Shown here in pieces: positions 33,850 through 42,188 of a stretch of DNA of 52,985 nucleotides. A program made the position numbers and the translations under genes. A model generated the notes under the pieces. It was not told the DNA's origin. It saw only the letters and a program-made list of their open reading frames with translations, and did not search any database. Where the stretch lies: positions 18,684 to 71,668 of the forward strand of contig DXMA01000013.1 in assembly GCA_019414445.1 (NCBI GenBank), given 5' to 3'. Each line of letters opens with the position of its first letter. Position 1 is the stretch's first letter. Origin of the DNA: Collinsella sp. Its GTDB lineage: Bacteria > Actinomycetota > Coriobacteriia > Coriobacteriales > Coriobacteriaceae.

Positions 33850-33855
33850 TACCAT
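33850..33855 (+). promoter_or_regulatory. candidate -10 box (GGTACCAT) for the DUF948/sigma operon
   Basis: TACCAT preceded by GG, 39 bp before the DUF948 ATG. A TTGGCA at 33825 lies 19 bp upstream, longer than ideal. Confidence 0.35.
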
Positions 33856-33893
33856 GAAAAGCGTCTGTATTTCGATTCTTCCGGGAGGCTTGT

Positions 33894-34481
33894 ATGAGTC
33901 CCATTCAAATCGCCCTGCTGCTGCTCGCCGTTGCCGGCGTGTGGGCCATCGCTGAGCTCGCGCTTACCCTGCGCAAGACCCGCAATGTTGTCGACTCGCT
34001 CGATAAGACCGTGAACGACCTCAACAACACCATCGCCGAGGCTCAGCCTGTGGTGGCAAAGCTCGATGGCGCTGTCGATGAGCTTACGCCGGCGCTTGCC
34101 CAGATGGAGCCGCTGCTTAAGTCGAGCAAGACGGCAGTTGATGCCCTTGCCTCCAATCTCGTAGAGGTCGAAGCCGTGGTTCGCGACATTTCCGAGGTTA
34201 CGGGCAGCATGGCCGAGGCCAGCAATGCTGTGTCGAGCGTGACCGACTCTGCCGCCGGTGCTGTGCAGAAGCTCTTCAATAAGGTGAAGGCTCCTGCAGC
34301 CGACGCCGATCGCAAGCTCGCCGCTGCCGCTGCGGAGGCCGAGCAGCCTACCGAGCGCGTCCTAATTGGCGAGGACGAGGCCGCCGCGGGCGACGATGAT
34401 GGTCAGAAGTCTGTATCCAAGCCGGCTCAGTATTACACCTATACGCCCGCCGAGACCTCTGAGGAGTCCTGCGATGAGTAG
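33894..34481 (+). CDS. DUF948 family membrane-anchored protein
   Basis: 195 residues. One N-terminal TM segment (about 4-23) is followed by a helical, hydrophilic stretch rich in Val/Leu heptads ('VVDSLDKTVNDLNNTI', 'LVEVEAVVRDISEVTGSMAE') and an acidic, low-complexity tail from about 140. This is the DUF948 layout; Bacillus relatives (YtxG) belong to the SigB general stress regulon. ATG 33894 has GGGAGG upstream. The last 8 bp overlap the RsbW-like gene, tying it to the sigma factor module. Confidence 0.82.
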   Translation: MSPIQIALLLLAVAGVWAIAELALTLRKTRNVVDSLDKTVNDLNNTIAEAQPVVAKLDGAVDELTPALAQMEPLLKSSKTAVDALASNLVEVEAVVRDISEVTGSMAEASNAVSSVTDSAAGAVQKLFNKVKAPAADADRKLAAAAAEAEQPTERVLIGEDEAAAGDDDGQKSVSKPAQYYTYTPAETSEESCDE

Positions 34482-34851
34482 CGAAGCAACCTGCCCTATC
34501 ACGCTGACCGTTGCCGGTGACCCGCGTCTCGCTCGCCTTGTGCGCATGACGGCAGCCAACGTTGGTGCCCTGTGCTCTATGTCTGTCGATCGCATCGAGG
34601 ACATCCGCATGGCTGCTGAGGAGGCTTTCATCTTTGGTTGCACCGCGGTCGACTGCGATGACATCACCATCAAATTCGATGTCGATGAGACCCACGTTGG
34701 CATGACTATTACCTTTGGCGACCAGGCTACGGTCGATGAAGACGACCAGGCTGCGGTGTATGCCGAGCTCATCCTCGCGAGCGTGTGCGACTCCTACGAA
34801 AAGACTACGGCGCCCCTGACGCTTTCCCTCGACCTCAAGGCGGATATCTAA
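34474..34851 (+). CDS. RsbW-like anti-sigma protein with altered ATP site
   Basis: 125 residues with the size and layout of RsbW/SpoIIAB anti-sigma factors. 'VDRIEDIRMAAEEA' near 36-49 fits helix 2 with the N-box, but the Asn expected about four residues after the Glu is Phe ('EEAFIFGC'). The next strand 'ITIKFDVDETHVGMTITFGD' has the family shape, with few Gly-rich lid residues. It probably binds the sigma factor encoded 1 bp downstream. Kinase activity on an RsbV partner is doubtful, and no RsbV gene lies here. ATG 34474 has GAGGAG upstream. Confidence 0.75.
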   Translation: MSSEATCPITLTVAGDPRLARLVRMTAANVGALCSMSVDRIEDIRMAAEEAFIFGCTAVDCDDITIKFDVDETHVGMTITFGDQATVDEDDQAAVYAELILASVCDSYEKTTAPLTLSLDLKADI

Positions 34852-34852
34852 T

Positions 34853-35644
34853 ATGACCGAACGTTCCCGGAGCGGAAAGACCGCTTGGGACAAGGAGAAA
34901 ACTCGCGAGCTGTTTCGTCGTTACAAGGAGACCGGTGATCCGGACGCCCGTGAGCAGCTCGTCATGTCCCATATGAACCTGGTAAGGTTTCTTGCCAACA
35001 AATTTAAGAATCGCGGCGAGCCGCTCGACGACCTCATGCAGGTCGGCTATCTGGGCTTGCTCAAGGCTATCGACCGTTTTGATCCCGAGCGCGGACTCGA
35101 GTTCACGACGTTTGCGACACCCACTATCCTGGGCGAGATCAAACGCCATTTTCGCGACAAGGGCTGGAGTGTGCGCGTACCGCGTCGTCTGCAGGAGCTC
35201 TCGGCCAAGGTCAACCAGGCTACTGACAAACTTACCAACGAGCTGCAGCGTTCGCCCAAGGTTGAGGAGATCGCTGAGTATCTAGATGTGACTGTCGATG
35301 AGGTCCTCGAGGCTATGGAATCGTCTTCGGCCTATACCTCGGTGCCCATCGAGGCTCCTGGTGCGTCCGATTCCGACGATGCGCCCTCGATTCTCGACCG
35401 TTACGCCGACGATGACAACGAGCTCGACTTTACCGATGACCGCCTGGTGATCGAGGAAGCCATCCGCGATTTCTCGCCGCGTGAGCGCGAGGTGATCGAG
35501 CTGCGCTTTGTGAAGGGCATGACCCAGATCGAGATTGCCAAGAAGCTGGGCATCTCGCAGGTGCAGGTCTCGCGTCTGCTGCGCCGCACGCTTAAGAAGA
35601 TTCAGGACAAGATCGACCCCGACGGAGTGATGATTCGTTCATGA
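34853..35644 (+). CDS. SigB/SigF-type alternative sigma factor
   Basis: 263 residues, group 3 sigma-70. Region 2: 'LVMSHMNLVRFLANKF', 'LDDLMQVGYLGLLKAIDRFD', 'FTTFATPTILGEIKRHFRDK'. Region 3: 'RSPKVEEIAEYLDV'. Region 4 has the HTH 'MTQIEIAKKLGISQVQVSRLLRR' split near 225-248. This is the stress/sporulation-type subfamily. ATG 34853 lies one base after the RsbW-like stop, so the antagonist and sigma factor are made together. Its stop overlaps the AI-2E start by 4 bp. Confidence 0.92.
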   Translation: MTERSRSGKTAWDKEKTRELFRRYKETGDPDAREQLVMSHMNLVRFLANKFKNRGEPLDDLMQVGYLGLLKAIDRFDPERGLEFTTFATPTILGEIKRHFRDKGWSVRVPRRLQELSAKVNQATDKLTNELQRSPKVEEIAEYLDVTVDEVLEAMESSSAYTSVPIEAPGASDSDDAPSILDRYADDDNELDFTDDRLVIEEAIRDFSPREREVIELRFVKGMTQIEIAKKLGISQVQVSRLLRRTLKKIQDKIDPDGVMIRS

Positions 35645-37047
35645 GTGAGCACCCCCAACAAACCGATCGCGTGCTGCGCGACACCCGCGTTCTGACGCTG
35701 CGCATTTGGGCTGTTGTCGGCTGCATTGTTATTGCTGCTGTCATCTTTAACCTTATGGGCATCCTGGCACCGGTTATTGAGTTTCTTGCCGTTGGCTCCA
35801 TCATTGCTTTTGTGATGGCCCCGATCACCAACTGGCTCGAGCACCATGGCGTGAATCGCTGCATCGGTTCGCTTATTGCGCTAATTGTTGTTGTTGCCGT
35901 GCTCGTCGGTGTCGTTTGCATCTTGTCGCCGATTCTCTTTGGTCAGATCATGGAAGTCCTGAGCCGCCTGCCCGAGCAGCTTCGTGTTGCGGGTGGCGAT
36001 CTCAACGAGATGATCTCGCATGCCAAGACGCTCAACAACACGCCGCTCAAGGAGTATTTGGACGATAATCTTTCGTCGCTGGTTGCCGTGGCATCGAAGT
36101 ATGTGTCTCAGATCGCTGCCGAGCTTGGCCGCGGTGTGTTCCCGCTCATCACCAATACGGCTTCGCAGTTGTTCGTGATCTTCCTTGGTCTGGTGCTTGC
36201 CTACTGGATGGCCTGCGACTACCCTCGCATGCATCACGAGATTTGCACCATCATCGGTCAGGAGAAGGAGACCTCGTACCGCTTTATGGTCGCCATCCTT
36301 TCTCGCTCTGTCGGCGGCTACATGCGCGGTATGGTCGTGACGTCCATCTGCGGTGGTTTCCTCGCCTTTATCGGTTTTATGATCATCGGTCATCCGTATG
36401 CGGCGCTCATGGCTATCTTTACCGGCATCATGCATTTGGTTCCGGTCGTCGGTCCTTGGGTGAGCGCAGCAATCGCCACGGTGCTCGGTTTCATGTTCAG
36501 CCCCATGTTGGCGTTATGGACGCTCATCGTGACGATGGTCGCGCAAAACGTCACCGACAACGTGATTTCTCCTAAGGTCATGCAGAGCTCGGTGCAGGTG
36601 CATCCCATCATGAGCCTCACGGCGCTCGTTATTGGCTCGGCACTCATGGGCCCCATCGGCATGATTATTGCCATCCCGCTTTGTGCGGCCCTCAAGGGCA
36701 TCTTCGTGTACTACTTCGAGAATGAGACCGGCCGTCAGCTTGTGGCCTATGACGGCGCCGTGTTTAAGGGCACGCCGTACCGCGATGCCGATGGCAACCC
36801 GGTCGCCGCTTACGACGCGCTCGGTGACGACACCTTCATCTATGAGTCCGAGCTCATCGGTAACGAGACTGCGCCCGAGGCCCAGGCGATGCCTAAGCCC
36901 GAGTTCGATAATCCCTGGATCAAGCTCTCGGGTTTGCAACCCGATTCCACGGGCTTCTTCAAGAACCCCTTTGCCAAGGATGACGATTCCAACACGGACG
37001 ACACCAAAACCGGCATCGACGGCTCCATGGACGATGATGACAACTAG
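35641..37047 (+). CDS. AI-2E family transporter
   Basis: 468 residues. The domain runs from about 15 to 375 with seven or eight membrane segments and the family stretches 'GSIIAFVMAPITNWLEHHGV' near 55-74, 'IGHPYAALMAIFTGIMHLVPVVGPW' split near 250-275 and 'QNVTDNVISPKVMQSSVQVHP' near 303-322. The family includes Na+/H+ antiporters and proposed autoinducer exporters; the substrate is unknown. An acidic, hydrophilic C-terminal extension of about 80 residues ends in 'SMDDDDN'. ATG 35641 overlaps the sigma factor stop (ATGA), so it is part of the same operon. Confidence 0.87.
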   Translation: MSEHPQQTDRVLRDTRVLTLRIWAVVGCIVIAAVIFNLMGILAPVIEFLAVGSIIAFVMAPITNWLEHHGVNRCIGSLIALIVVVAVLVGVVCILSPILFGQIMEVLSRLPEQLRVAGGDLNEMISHAKTLNNTPLKEYLDDNLSSLVAVASKYVSQIAAELGRGVFPLITNTASQLFVIFLGLVLAYWMACDYPRMHHEICTIIGQEKETSYRFMVAILSRSVGGYMRGMVVTSICGGFLAFIGFMIIGHPYAALMAIFTGIMHLVPVVGPWVSAAIATVLGFMFSPMLALWTLIVTMVAQNVTDNVISPKVMQSSVQVHPIMSLTALVIGSALMGPIGMIIAIPLCAALKGIFVYYFENETGRQLVAYDGAVFKGTPYRDADGNPVAAYDALGDDTFIYESELIGNETAPEAQAMPKPEFDNPWIKLSGLQPDSTGFFKNPFAKDDDSNTDDTKTGIDGSMDDDDN

Positions 37048-37097
37048 CGGGGTAATTCGGATTAATATTCATACGCGCTAACATGCAATTTCGCTGA

Positions 37098-37128
37098 AGG
37101 GCCGGCATTGTGCCGGCCCTCTTTTTTG
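37098..37128 (+). terminator. terminator of the sigma factor/AI-2E operon
   Basis: AGGGCCGGCA (37098-37107) pairs with TGCCGGCCCT (37111-37120) around a 3-nt loop, then CTTTTTTG. The end of the T run is also the start of the alaS -35. Confidence 0.88.
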
Positions 37129-37153
37129 CACTTGCGCGGTGGGATGGTAATAT
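37126..37153 (+). promoter_or_regulatory. alaS promoter
   Basis: TTGCAC (37126-37131), 16 bp, TAATAT (37148-37153) preceded by GG. It is 47 bp before ATG 37200. The gap before alaS is too short for a T-box, unlike ileS. Confidence 0.6.
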
Positions 37154-37199
37154 CGTTACGTTTGAACTGTTTCGATGTGAAACCGAGGAGATTCCCTCT

Positions 37200-39857
37200 A
37201 TGAGTGCTGACTACCCGTCAATGACTACGGCCGAGATTCGCTCCAAGTTCCTCAACTTCTTTGAGGAGCGCGGTCTTAAGCTCTATCCTTCTTCGTCCCT
37301 CGTCCCCGACGATCCTTCGCTGTTGCTTGCCAACGCTGGCATGAACCAGTTTAAGGAGTACTACCAGGGCAAGAAGACCATGAAGGAGATCGGCGCTATC
37401 TCCTGCCAGAAGTGCGTCCGCACCAACGACATCGATTGCATCGGCGAGGATGGCCGTCACCTGTCCTTCTTCGAGATGCTCGGCGACTTCTCCTTTGGCG
37501 GCGTCTCCAAGCAGCAGGCCTGCGCCTGGGCCTTTGAGCTCATCACCAAGGAGTTCAAGCTGCCGCTCGACCGCCTATACTTTACCGTCTTTACCGAGGA
37601 CGACGAGACCCACGACGTGTGGCGTTCTTTGGGTGTTGCTGAGGACCACATCTCCCGCCTGGGCGAGGACGACAACTTCTGGGCCGCTGGCCCCGCTGGC
37701 CCCTGCGGTCCGTGCTCCGAGATTTACTTTGACATGGGCGAGGAGGTCGGCTGCGGCAGCCCCGACTGCAAGCCTGGCTGCGACTGCGACCGCTTCCTGG
37801 AGTTCTGGAACCTCGTCTTTACCCAGTACGACCGCCAGGAGGACGGCTCCATGCCGGAGCTGCCGCACCGTAACCTCGATACGGGCATGGGCCTTGAGCG
37901 CATGGCCGCCATCATGCAGCACAAGACCGCTAACTACGACGGCGATCTGATGCAGCACCTCATCAAGCTCGGTGAGGAGATCAGCGGCAAGACCTACGAC
38001 GCCGACGATTACTCCGGCGCCAGCCGCTCCCTGCGCATCATCGCCGACCACTCCCGTGCCGTCGACTTTATGATCTCGGACGGCATCCTGCCCGGTAACG
38101 AGGGCCGCGAGTACGTCCTGCGCCGCCTGCTCCGCCGCGCCGTGTTCCACGGCCGCCTGCTGGGCATCGAGGGCGCCTTCCTGACCAAGTTCATCGACGA
38201 GGTTAACGCTCAGATGGGCGAGGCCTATCCCGAGTTGCTCAAGAACGTCGCGCTCGTCAAGGGTATCGTCGCCTCCGAGGAGGAGCGCTTCTCCACGACG
38301 CTCGACAACGGCCGTGTTTACCTGGACGAGGCCCTGGCCGCGCTCGCCGACGGCGCCGTCCTTCCGGGCGACGTTGCCTTTAAGCTGCACGACACCTTTG
38401 GTTTCCCCATTGACCTGACTGTCGAGATCGCCGGCGCTGCTGGCCACGACGTCGACATGGACGGCTTCACCGCCTGCATGGAGGACCAGAAGGCCCGCGC
38501 TCGTGCCAACGTCAAGGGCGATGCCTGGGGCAGCTTCAACGACGTGTGGGTCGAGCTTTCCGACAAGGTCGCCGCGACCGAATTCGACGGCTATGACAAC
38601 GATGCGATCGAGGGTGCCAAGGTTGTCGCCATCGTTCGCAACGGCGAGTCCGTCGAGTCCGCTGCCGCCGGCGAGAACGTCGAGGTCGTGCTCGACCGCA
38701 CCCCGTTCTACGCCGAGATGGGCGGCCAGCAGGGTGACGCCGGCGAGCTTTCCGCCGAGGGCGTTTCGCTGACCGTTTCCGATACCAAGAACCACAACGG
38801 CCTGTATGCTCACGTCGCCCACGTTGCCGAGGGCACGCTGACCGTCGGTGCTACCGTGACCGCCGCGCTCGACGCCGAGCGCCGTGGTTTCCTGCGCCGC
38901 AACCACACCGCCACCCACCTGCTCGACGCCGCCCTTAAGCAGGTCCTGGGCGAGCATGTCTCCCAGGCCGGTTCGCTGGTGACGCCCGAGCACCTGCGCT
39001 TTGACTTCACGCACTTCGAGGCCCTGTCCTCCGAGCAGCTCAAGGCTGTCGAGGACCTGGTCAACCAGCAGATCTTCGCTTCCAAGCCGGTTGTGACCCG
39101 TGTCATGGGCATCGACGAGGCTAAGGCTGCCGGCGCTGTCGCTCTGTTTGGAGAGAAGTACGGCGATGTTGTCCGCGTCGTCTCCGTGGGCGCCGAGGAC
39201 CAGCCGTTCTCCCGCGAGCTCTGTGGTGGCACTCATGCCGCCAACACCGCCGAGATTGGCCTGTTCAAGATCATTTCCGAGTCCTCCACGGGCTCCAATG
39301 TCCGCCGTATCGAGGCCGTGACCTCTAAGGGTGCCCTCGACTACATGGCCGACCGCCTGGCGCTCGTTGACGCCGCCGCCGCTGCGCTCAAGTGCCGCGT
39401 CGACGAGGTTCCCGCCCGCGTGGAGAACCTGCAGGCCGAGCTGCGCGAGACGTCCAACAAGCTCAAGAAGGCGCTCACTGGTGGCTCCTCCGATGCGATC
39501 TCCAGCGCCATCGAGGGTGCTGTCGAGCTGAATGGCTACAAGCTCGTTGTTGCTGAGCTTCAGGGTCTCGAGGCCGCTGACCTGCGCAACGTTTGGGATA
39601 CCGTGCACCAGAAGGTCGCCGGCCCTGTCGCCTGCGTTGTTGCCAGCGTGACCGAGAAGGGCACCCCGGCCCTGCTCGCCGCCGGCTCCGATGACGCCGT
39701 GAAGGCCGGTTTCCACGCCGGCAACGTGATCAAGCAGATCGCGGGCCTGGTCGATGGTCGCGGTGGCGGCCGTCCCAACATGGCCCAGGCCGGTGGCAAG
39801 AACGCTGCCGGTATCGCCGATGCCCTTGCGGCCGCCAAGACCGCGCTCGGCGCCTAA
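37200..39857 (+). CDS. alaS: alanyl-tRNA synthetase
   Basis: 885 residues, class II synthetase charging tRNA-Ala. The N-terminus has 'FFEERGLKLYPSSSLVP' and 'FFEMLGDFSFG'. The editing domain has 'HTATHLLDAAL' near 568 and the distal zinc motif 'CGGTH' beginning at Cys675, which clears mischarged Ser/Gly. The C-Ala domain ends in a Gly-rich 'GRGGGRPNMAQAGG', as in the family. ATG 37200 has GAGGAG 9 nt upstream; the open frame upstream crosses the promoter. Confidence 0.97.
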   Translation: MSADYPSMTTAEIRSKFLNFFEERGLKLYPSSSLVPDDPSLLLANAGMNQFKEYYQGKKTMKEIGAISCQKCVRTNDIDCIGEDGRHLSFFEMLGDFSFGGVSKQQACAWAFELITKEFKLPLDRLYFTVFTEDDETHDVWRSLGVAEDHISRLGEDDNFWAAGPAGPCGPCSEIYFDMGEEVGCGSPDCKPGCDCDRFLEFWNLVFTQYDRQEDGSMPELPHRNLDTGMGLERMAAIMQHKTANYDGDLMQHLIKLGEEISGKTYDADDYSGASRSLRIIADHSRAVDFMISDGILPGNEGREYVLRRLLRRAVFHGRLLGIEGAFLTKFIDEVNAQMGEAYPELLKNVALVKGIVASEEERFSTTLDNGRVYLDEALAALADGAVLPGDVAFKLHDTFGFPIDLTVEIAGAAGHDVDMDGFTACMEDQKARARANVKGDAWGSFNDVWVELSDKVAATEFDGYDNDAIEGAKVVAIVRNGESVESAAAGENVEVVLDRTPFYAEMGGQQGDAGELSAEGVSLTVSDTKNHNGLYAHVAHVAEGTLTVGATVTAALDAERRGFLRRNHTATHLLDAALKQVLGEHVSQAGSLVTPEHLRFDFTHFEALSSEQLKAVEDLVNQQIFASKPVVTRVMGIDEAKAAGAVALFGEKYGDVVRVVSVGAEDQPFSRELCGGTHAANTAEIGLFKIISESSTGSNVRRIEAVTSKGALDYMADRLALVDAAAAALKCRVDEVPARVENLQAELRETSNKLKKALTGGSSDAISSAIEGAVELNGYKLVVAELQGLEAADLRNVWDTVHQKVAGPVACVVASVTEKGTPALLAAGSDDAVKAGFHAGNVIKQIAGLVDGRGGGRPNMAQAGGKNAAGIADALAAAKTALGA

Positions 39858-39874
39858 GAACCTAAGTAGTCGCT

Positions 39875-40303
39875 GTGGTCGCGCTTGCGCTGGACATAGG
39901 GGAGACCAGGATTGGCATCGCCGTCTCGAGCCGTGATGGCAAGATGGCGATGCCTGTCAAGGTGCTTCCGGCTGCCGAGGTCACTGGCATGGCAAAGACG
40001 TTTCGCTACCTGGTGGAGGACTATGAGCCCGATATCCTTGTAAGCGGACGTCCCTTGACCATGGCCGGTGAGCCCGGCCCCCAGGCCGAGCGCGTCGCCG
40101 CCGTGGCCCAAAAGATTGCCGACGAGCTCGAACTTCCTCTGGAGTTTGAGGACGAGCGTCTGTCCTCGCAGGAGGCCAAGCGAATCCTGCGAGAGCAGGG
40201 ACTCAACGAAAAGCAGATGAGGGGCAAGATTGACATGATCGCCGCCAGCCTGTTCTTGCAGACATGGCTCGATCGTAAAAACGAGGAGGTTTCGCATGCC
40301 TAG
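39875..40303 (+). CDS. ruvX: RuvX/YqgF resolvase-like nuclease
   Basis: 142 residues, RNase H-fold. 'ALDIGETRIGIAVSSRDG' at 4-21 holds the first acidic site, 'ILVSGRPLTMAGEPGPQ' near 52-68 and 'EFEDERLSSQEA' near 89-100 the others. The family acts in 16S rRNA 3'-end processing (YqgF) or as a Holliday junction resolvase. Start is GTG 39875, 17 bp after alaS, with only a weak ribosome site. alaS-ruvX-mltG order is common. It overlaps mltG by 8 bp. Confidence 0.92.
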   Translation: MVALALDIGETRIGIAVSSRDGKMAMPVKVLPAAEVTGMAKTFRYLVEDYEPDILVSGRPLTMAGEPGPQAERVAAVAQKIADELELPLEFEDERLSSQEAKRILREQGLNEKQMRGKIDMIAASLFLQTWLDRKNEEVSHA

Positions 40304-41681
40304 CGCTTCCGATCCGCGCCGGCAGAGTCGTCAGGGTCAGCCCTCGTCGCGCCCTACTCAGCCTGGTCAGCGCCCTGCGCAGCCGACGCAGCGCGCAGCT
40401 CAGCCTGCCGCGCGTCCGGTGCAGTCCTCCTCTCGTTCGGCCCAGCCTGCTCAGCGGACGGCTCAGCAGCCTTCTGCTCGTTCGGCCCAGCCTGCAGGCG
40501 GTACCCGCTTTAAGCAGCAGGCATCTACCCAGCGAGTGCAGGCCCCCCAGTCGCATTCGCATCACGCTCTCGGTTCCCACGGCGTTGCTCCGGCTACGCG
40601 CTCGAGCTATAACACGCACGTCCGCCGTGGTACACAAAAGAAAAGCTCCCCGGTGCCTATGATTATCGGTGGCGTCGTCGCCGTGCTTGCGCTTGTCGCG
40701 ATCGTTTTCTTTGTCGTGCCAGCCGTCAAGGGCTTCTTTGGCGGTGAGGATGCGAAAGTCGCTGCTGGCCAGCAAGTTACTATCACGATTCCCGACGGTG
40801 CCTCGGGCGATACTATCGCCTCGATTCTCTCCGAGAACCATATCGTCGAAAATCCCAAGGATTATTATGCGGCGGTGAAAAAGCTCAACGCCGATATGTC
40901 GCTCAAGCCTGGTACTTATTCGTTCACCACACTCATGGATGCGACCAAGGTTGTTCAGCAGCTCATGGAAGGCCCCAACGCGGGCTCCAATGCGCTGACT
41001 ATCCCTGAGGGCCTAACGGTCGATCAAGTCGCCGACCGTGTGGCCCAGGCTTACGACAGCATCTCTAAGGAAGACTTCCTCAACCAGGCAAAGGCCTCCA
41101 ACTACGTGGACGACTATAGCTTCCTTAAGGGCGCCGCCAACGACTCGCTCGAGGGCTTCTTGTTCCCCAAGACTTATTCGTTGGGTGATTCGCCGACGGC
41201 CGATGACGTGGTTCGCGCTATGCTCGATCAGTTTAAGACCGAGTACAAGTCGCTTGACTTTGCGAGCTGCGAAGCCAAGATCAAGGAACGCTACGGTGTG
41301 GAGATGTCCGACTACGACATCGTCAACTTGGCCTCTATCGTTGAGCGCGAGGGCCTCAACGCCGACCAGCGCGCGCACGTGGCCTCGGTCTTCTACAACC
41401 GTCTTGCCGGCAAGCTCGATGGTCTGCGCTATCTCAACAGCGATGCGACCATGATGTATGTCACCGGTGGCGAGGTTACCGCCGACGACCTGCAGAGCGA
41501 TAGTCCGTATAACACCTATAAGCATGAGGGTCTGCCACCCACGCCCATCTGCTCTCCGTCGCTCGAGGCACTCAAGGCCACGCTTGAGCCGACCGACTCC
41601 GATGACCTGTATTTCTACATTACGCAGGACGAGGAGTACTTCTCGCAAACCTACGAAGAGCATCAACAGTCTTGGAATTAG
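40296..41681 (+). CDS. mltG: endolytic murein transglycosylase MltG (YceG)
   Basis: 461 residues. Residues 1-118 are a cytosolic Gln/Pro/Ser/Arg-rich low-complexity region with repeated 'SAQPA' and 'QPxQR' units. A TM helix follows at about 121-143. The outside part carries a LysM-like segment and the YceG domain, with the catalytic Glu350 in 'VEREGLNADQ' and 'SPYNTYKHEGLPPTPICSPS' near 407-426. MltG cuts nascent glycan strands and ends peptidoglycan chain growth. ATG 40296 has AGGAGG upstream and overlaps ruvX. Confidence 0.93.
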   Translation: MPSASDPRRQSRQGQPSSRPTQPGQRPAQPTQRAAQPAARPVQSSSRSAQPAQRTAQQPSARSAQPAGGTRFKQQASTQRVQAPQSHSHHALGSHGVAPATRSSYNTHVRRGTQKKSSPVPMIIGGVVAVLALVAIVFFVVPAVKGFFGGEDAKVAAGQQVTITIPDGASGDTIASILSENHIVENPKDYYAAVKKLNADMSLKPGTYSFTTLMDATKVVQQLMEGPNAGSNALTIPEGLTVDQVADRVAQAYDSISKEDFLNQAKASNYVDDYSFLKGAANDSLEGFLFPKTYSLGDSPTADDVVRAMLDQFKTEYKSLDFASCEAKIKERYGVEMSDYDIVNLASIVEREGLNADQRAHVASVFYNRLAGKLDGLRYLNSDATMMYVTGGEVTADDLQSDSPYNTYKHEGLPPTPICSPSLEALKATLEPTDSDDLYFYITQDEEYFSQTYEEHQQSWN

Positions 41682-41682
41682 C

Positions 41683-42180
41683 ATGAGGATTTTTAGCCCC
41701 AAACGTTACGTTGCCTCGGTCGATCGCATCGACCTTGATACCCTTTGGGCCGACGGCAAACGCGCCATTCTGCTCGATCGCGATAACACCCTGGTGCCGC
41801 GCGACACCGAGCAGGTTCCCGCTGCGGTTTCCGCTTGGCTCGATACCGCCCGCGCCAAAGGCTTTAAGCTGTGCATGGTGTCCAACAACTGGCATCGCGA
41901 CCAGGTCATGGCATCAGCACGCGAGCTGGGACTCGAGGCCATCAGCCATGCCATGAAGCCGGCGCCGTTTGCCCTCAAGGCGGGTCTTAAGCGCCTCGGC
42001 GCCACGGCCGACGAGGCGGTGCTGATCGGTGATCAGCTCTACACGGACGTGTGGAGCGGCAACTTCGCCGGCGTCGATACCATCCTGGTAAAGCCGCAGG
42101 CCACGCAGGACCTGTGGTATACGCAGATCTTCCGTATCTTTGAGCGCCGGGCCCTGCGCGACCTTCCCTGCGAGGAATAG
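41683..42180 (+). CDS. YqeG family HAD IIIA-type phosphatase
   Basis: 165 residues. HAD motif I is 'LLDRDNTLVPRD' near 28-39, motif II 'MVSNNWHRDQ' near 65-74, the Lys in 'MKPAPFALKAGL' near 88-99, and motif IV 'LIGDQLYTDVWSGN' near 112-125. YqeG belongs to the Gep4-like family; yeast Gep4 dephosphorylates phosphatidylglycerophosphate, so a PGP phosphatase role is possible but inferred. ATG 41683 lies one base after the mltG stop. Next to aroK, it follows the firmicute pattern of yqeG near shikimate genes. Confidence 0.88.
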   Translation: MRIFSPKRYVASVDRIDLDTLWADGKRAILLDRDNTLVPRDTEQVPAAVSAWLDTARAKGFKLCMVSNNWHRDQVMASARELGLEAISHAMKPAPFALKAGLKRLGATADEAVLIGDQLYTDVWSGNFAGVDTILVKPQATQDLWYTQIFRIFERRALRDLPCEE

Positions 42181-42188
42181 GTCTCGTC

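Noticed and set aside
37575..39716. 713-codon minus-strand open frame opposite alaS
   Set aside because: Mirror of AlaRS; no family features.
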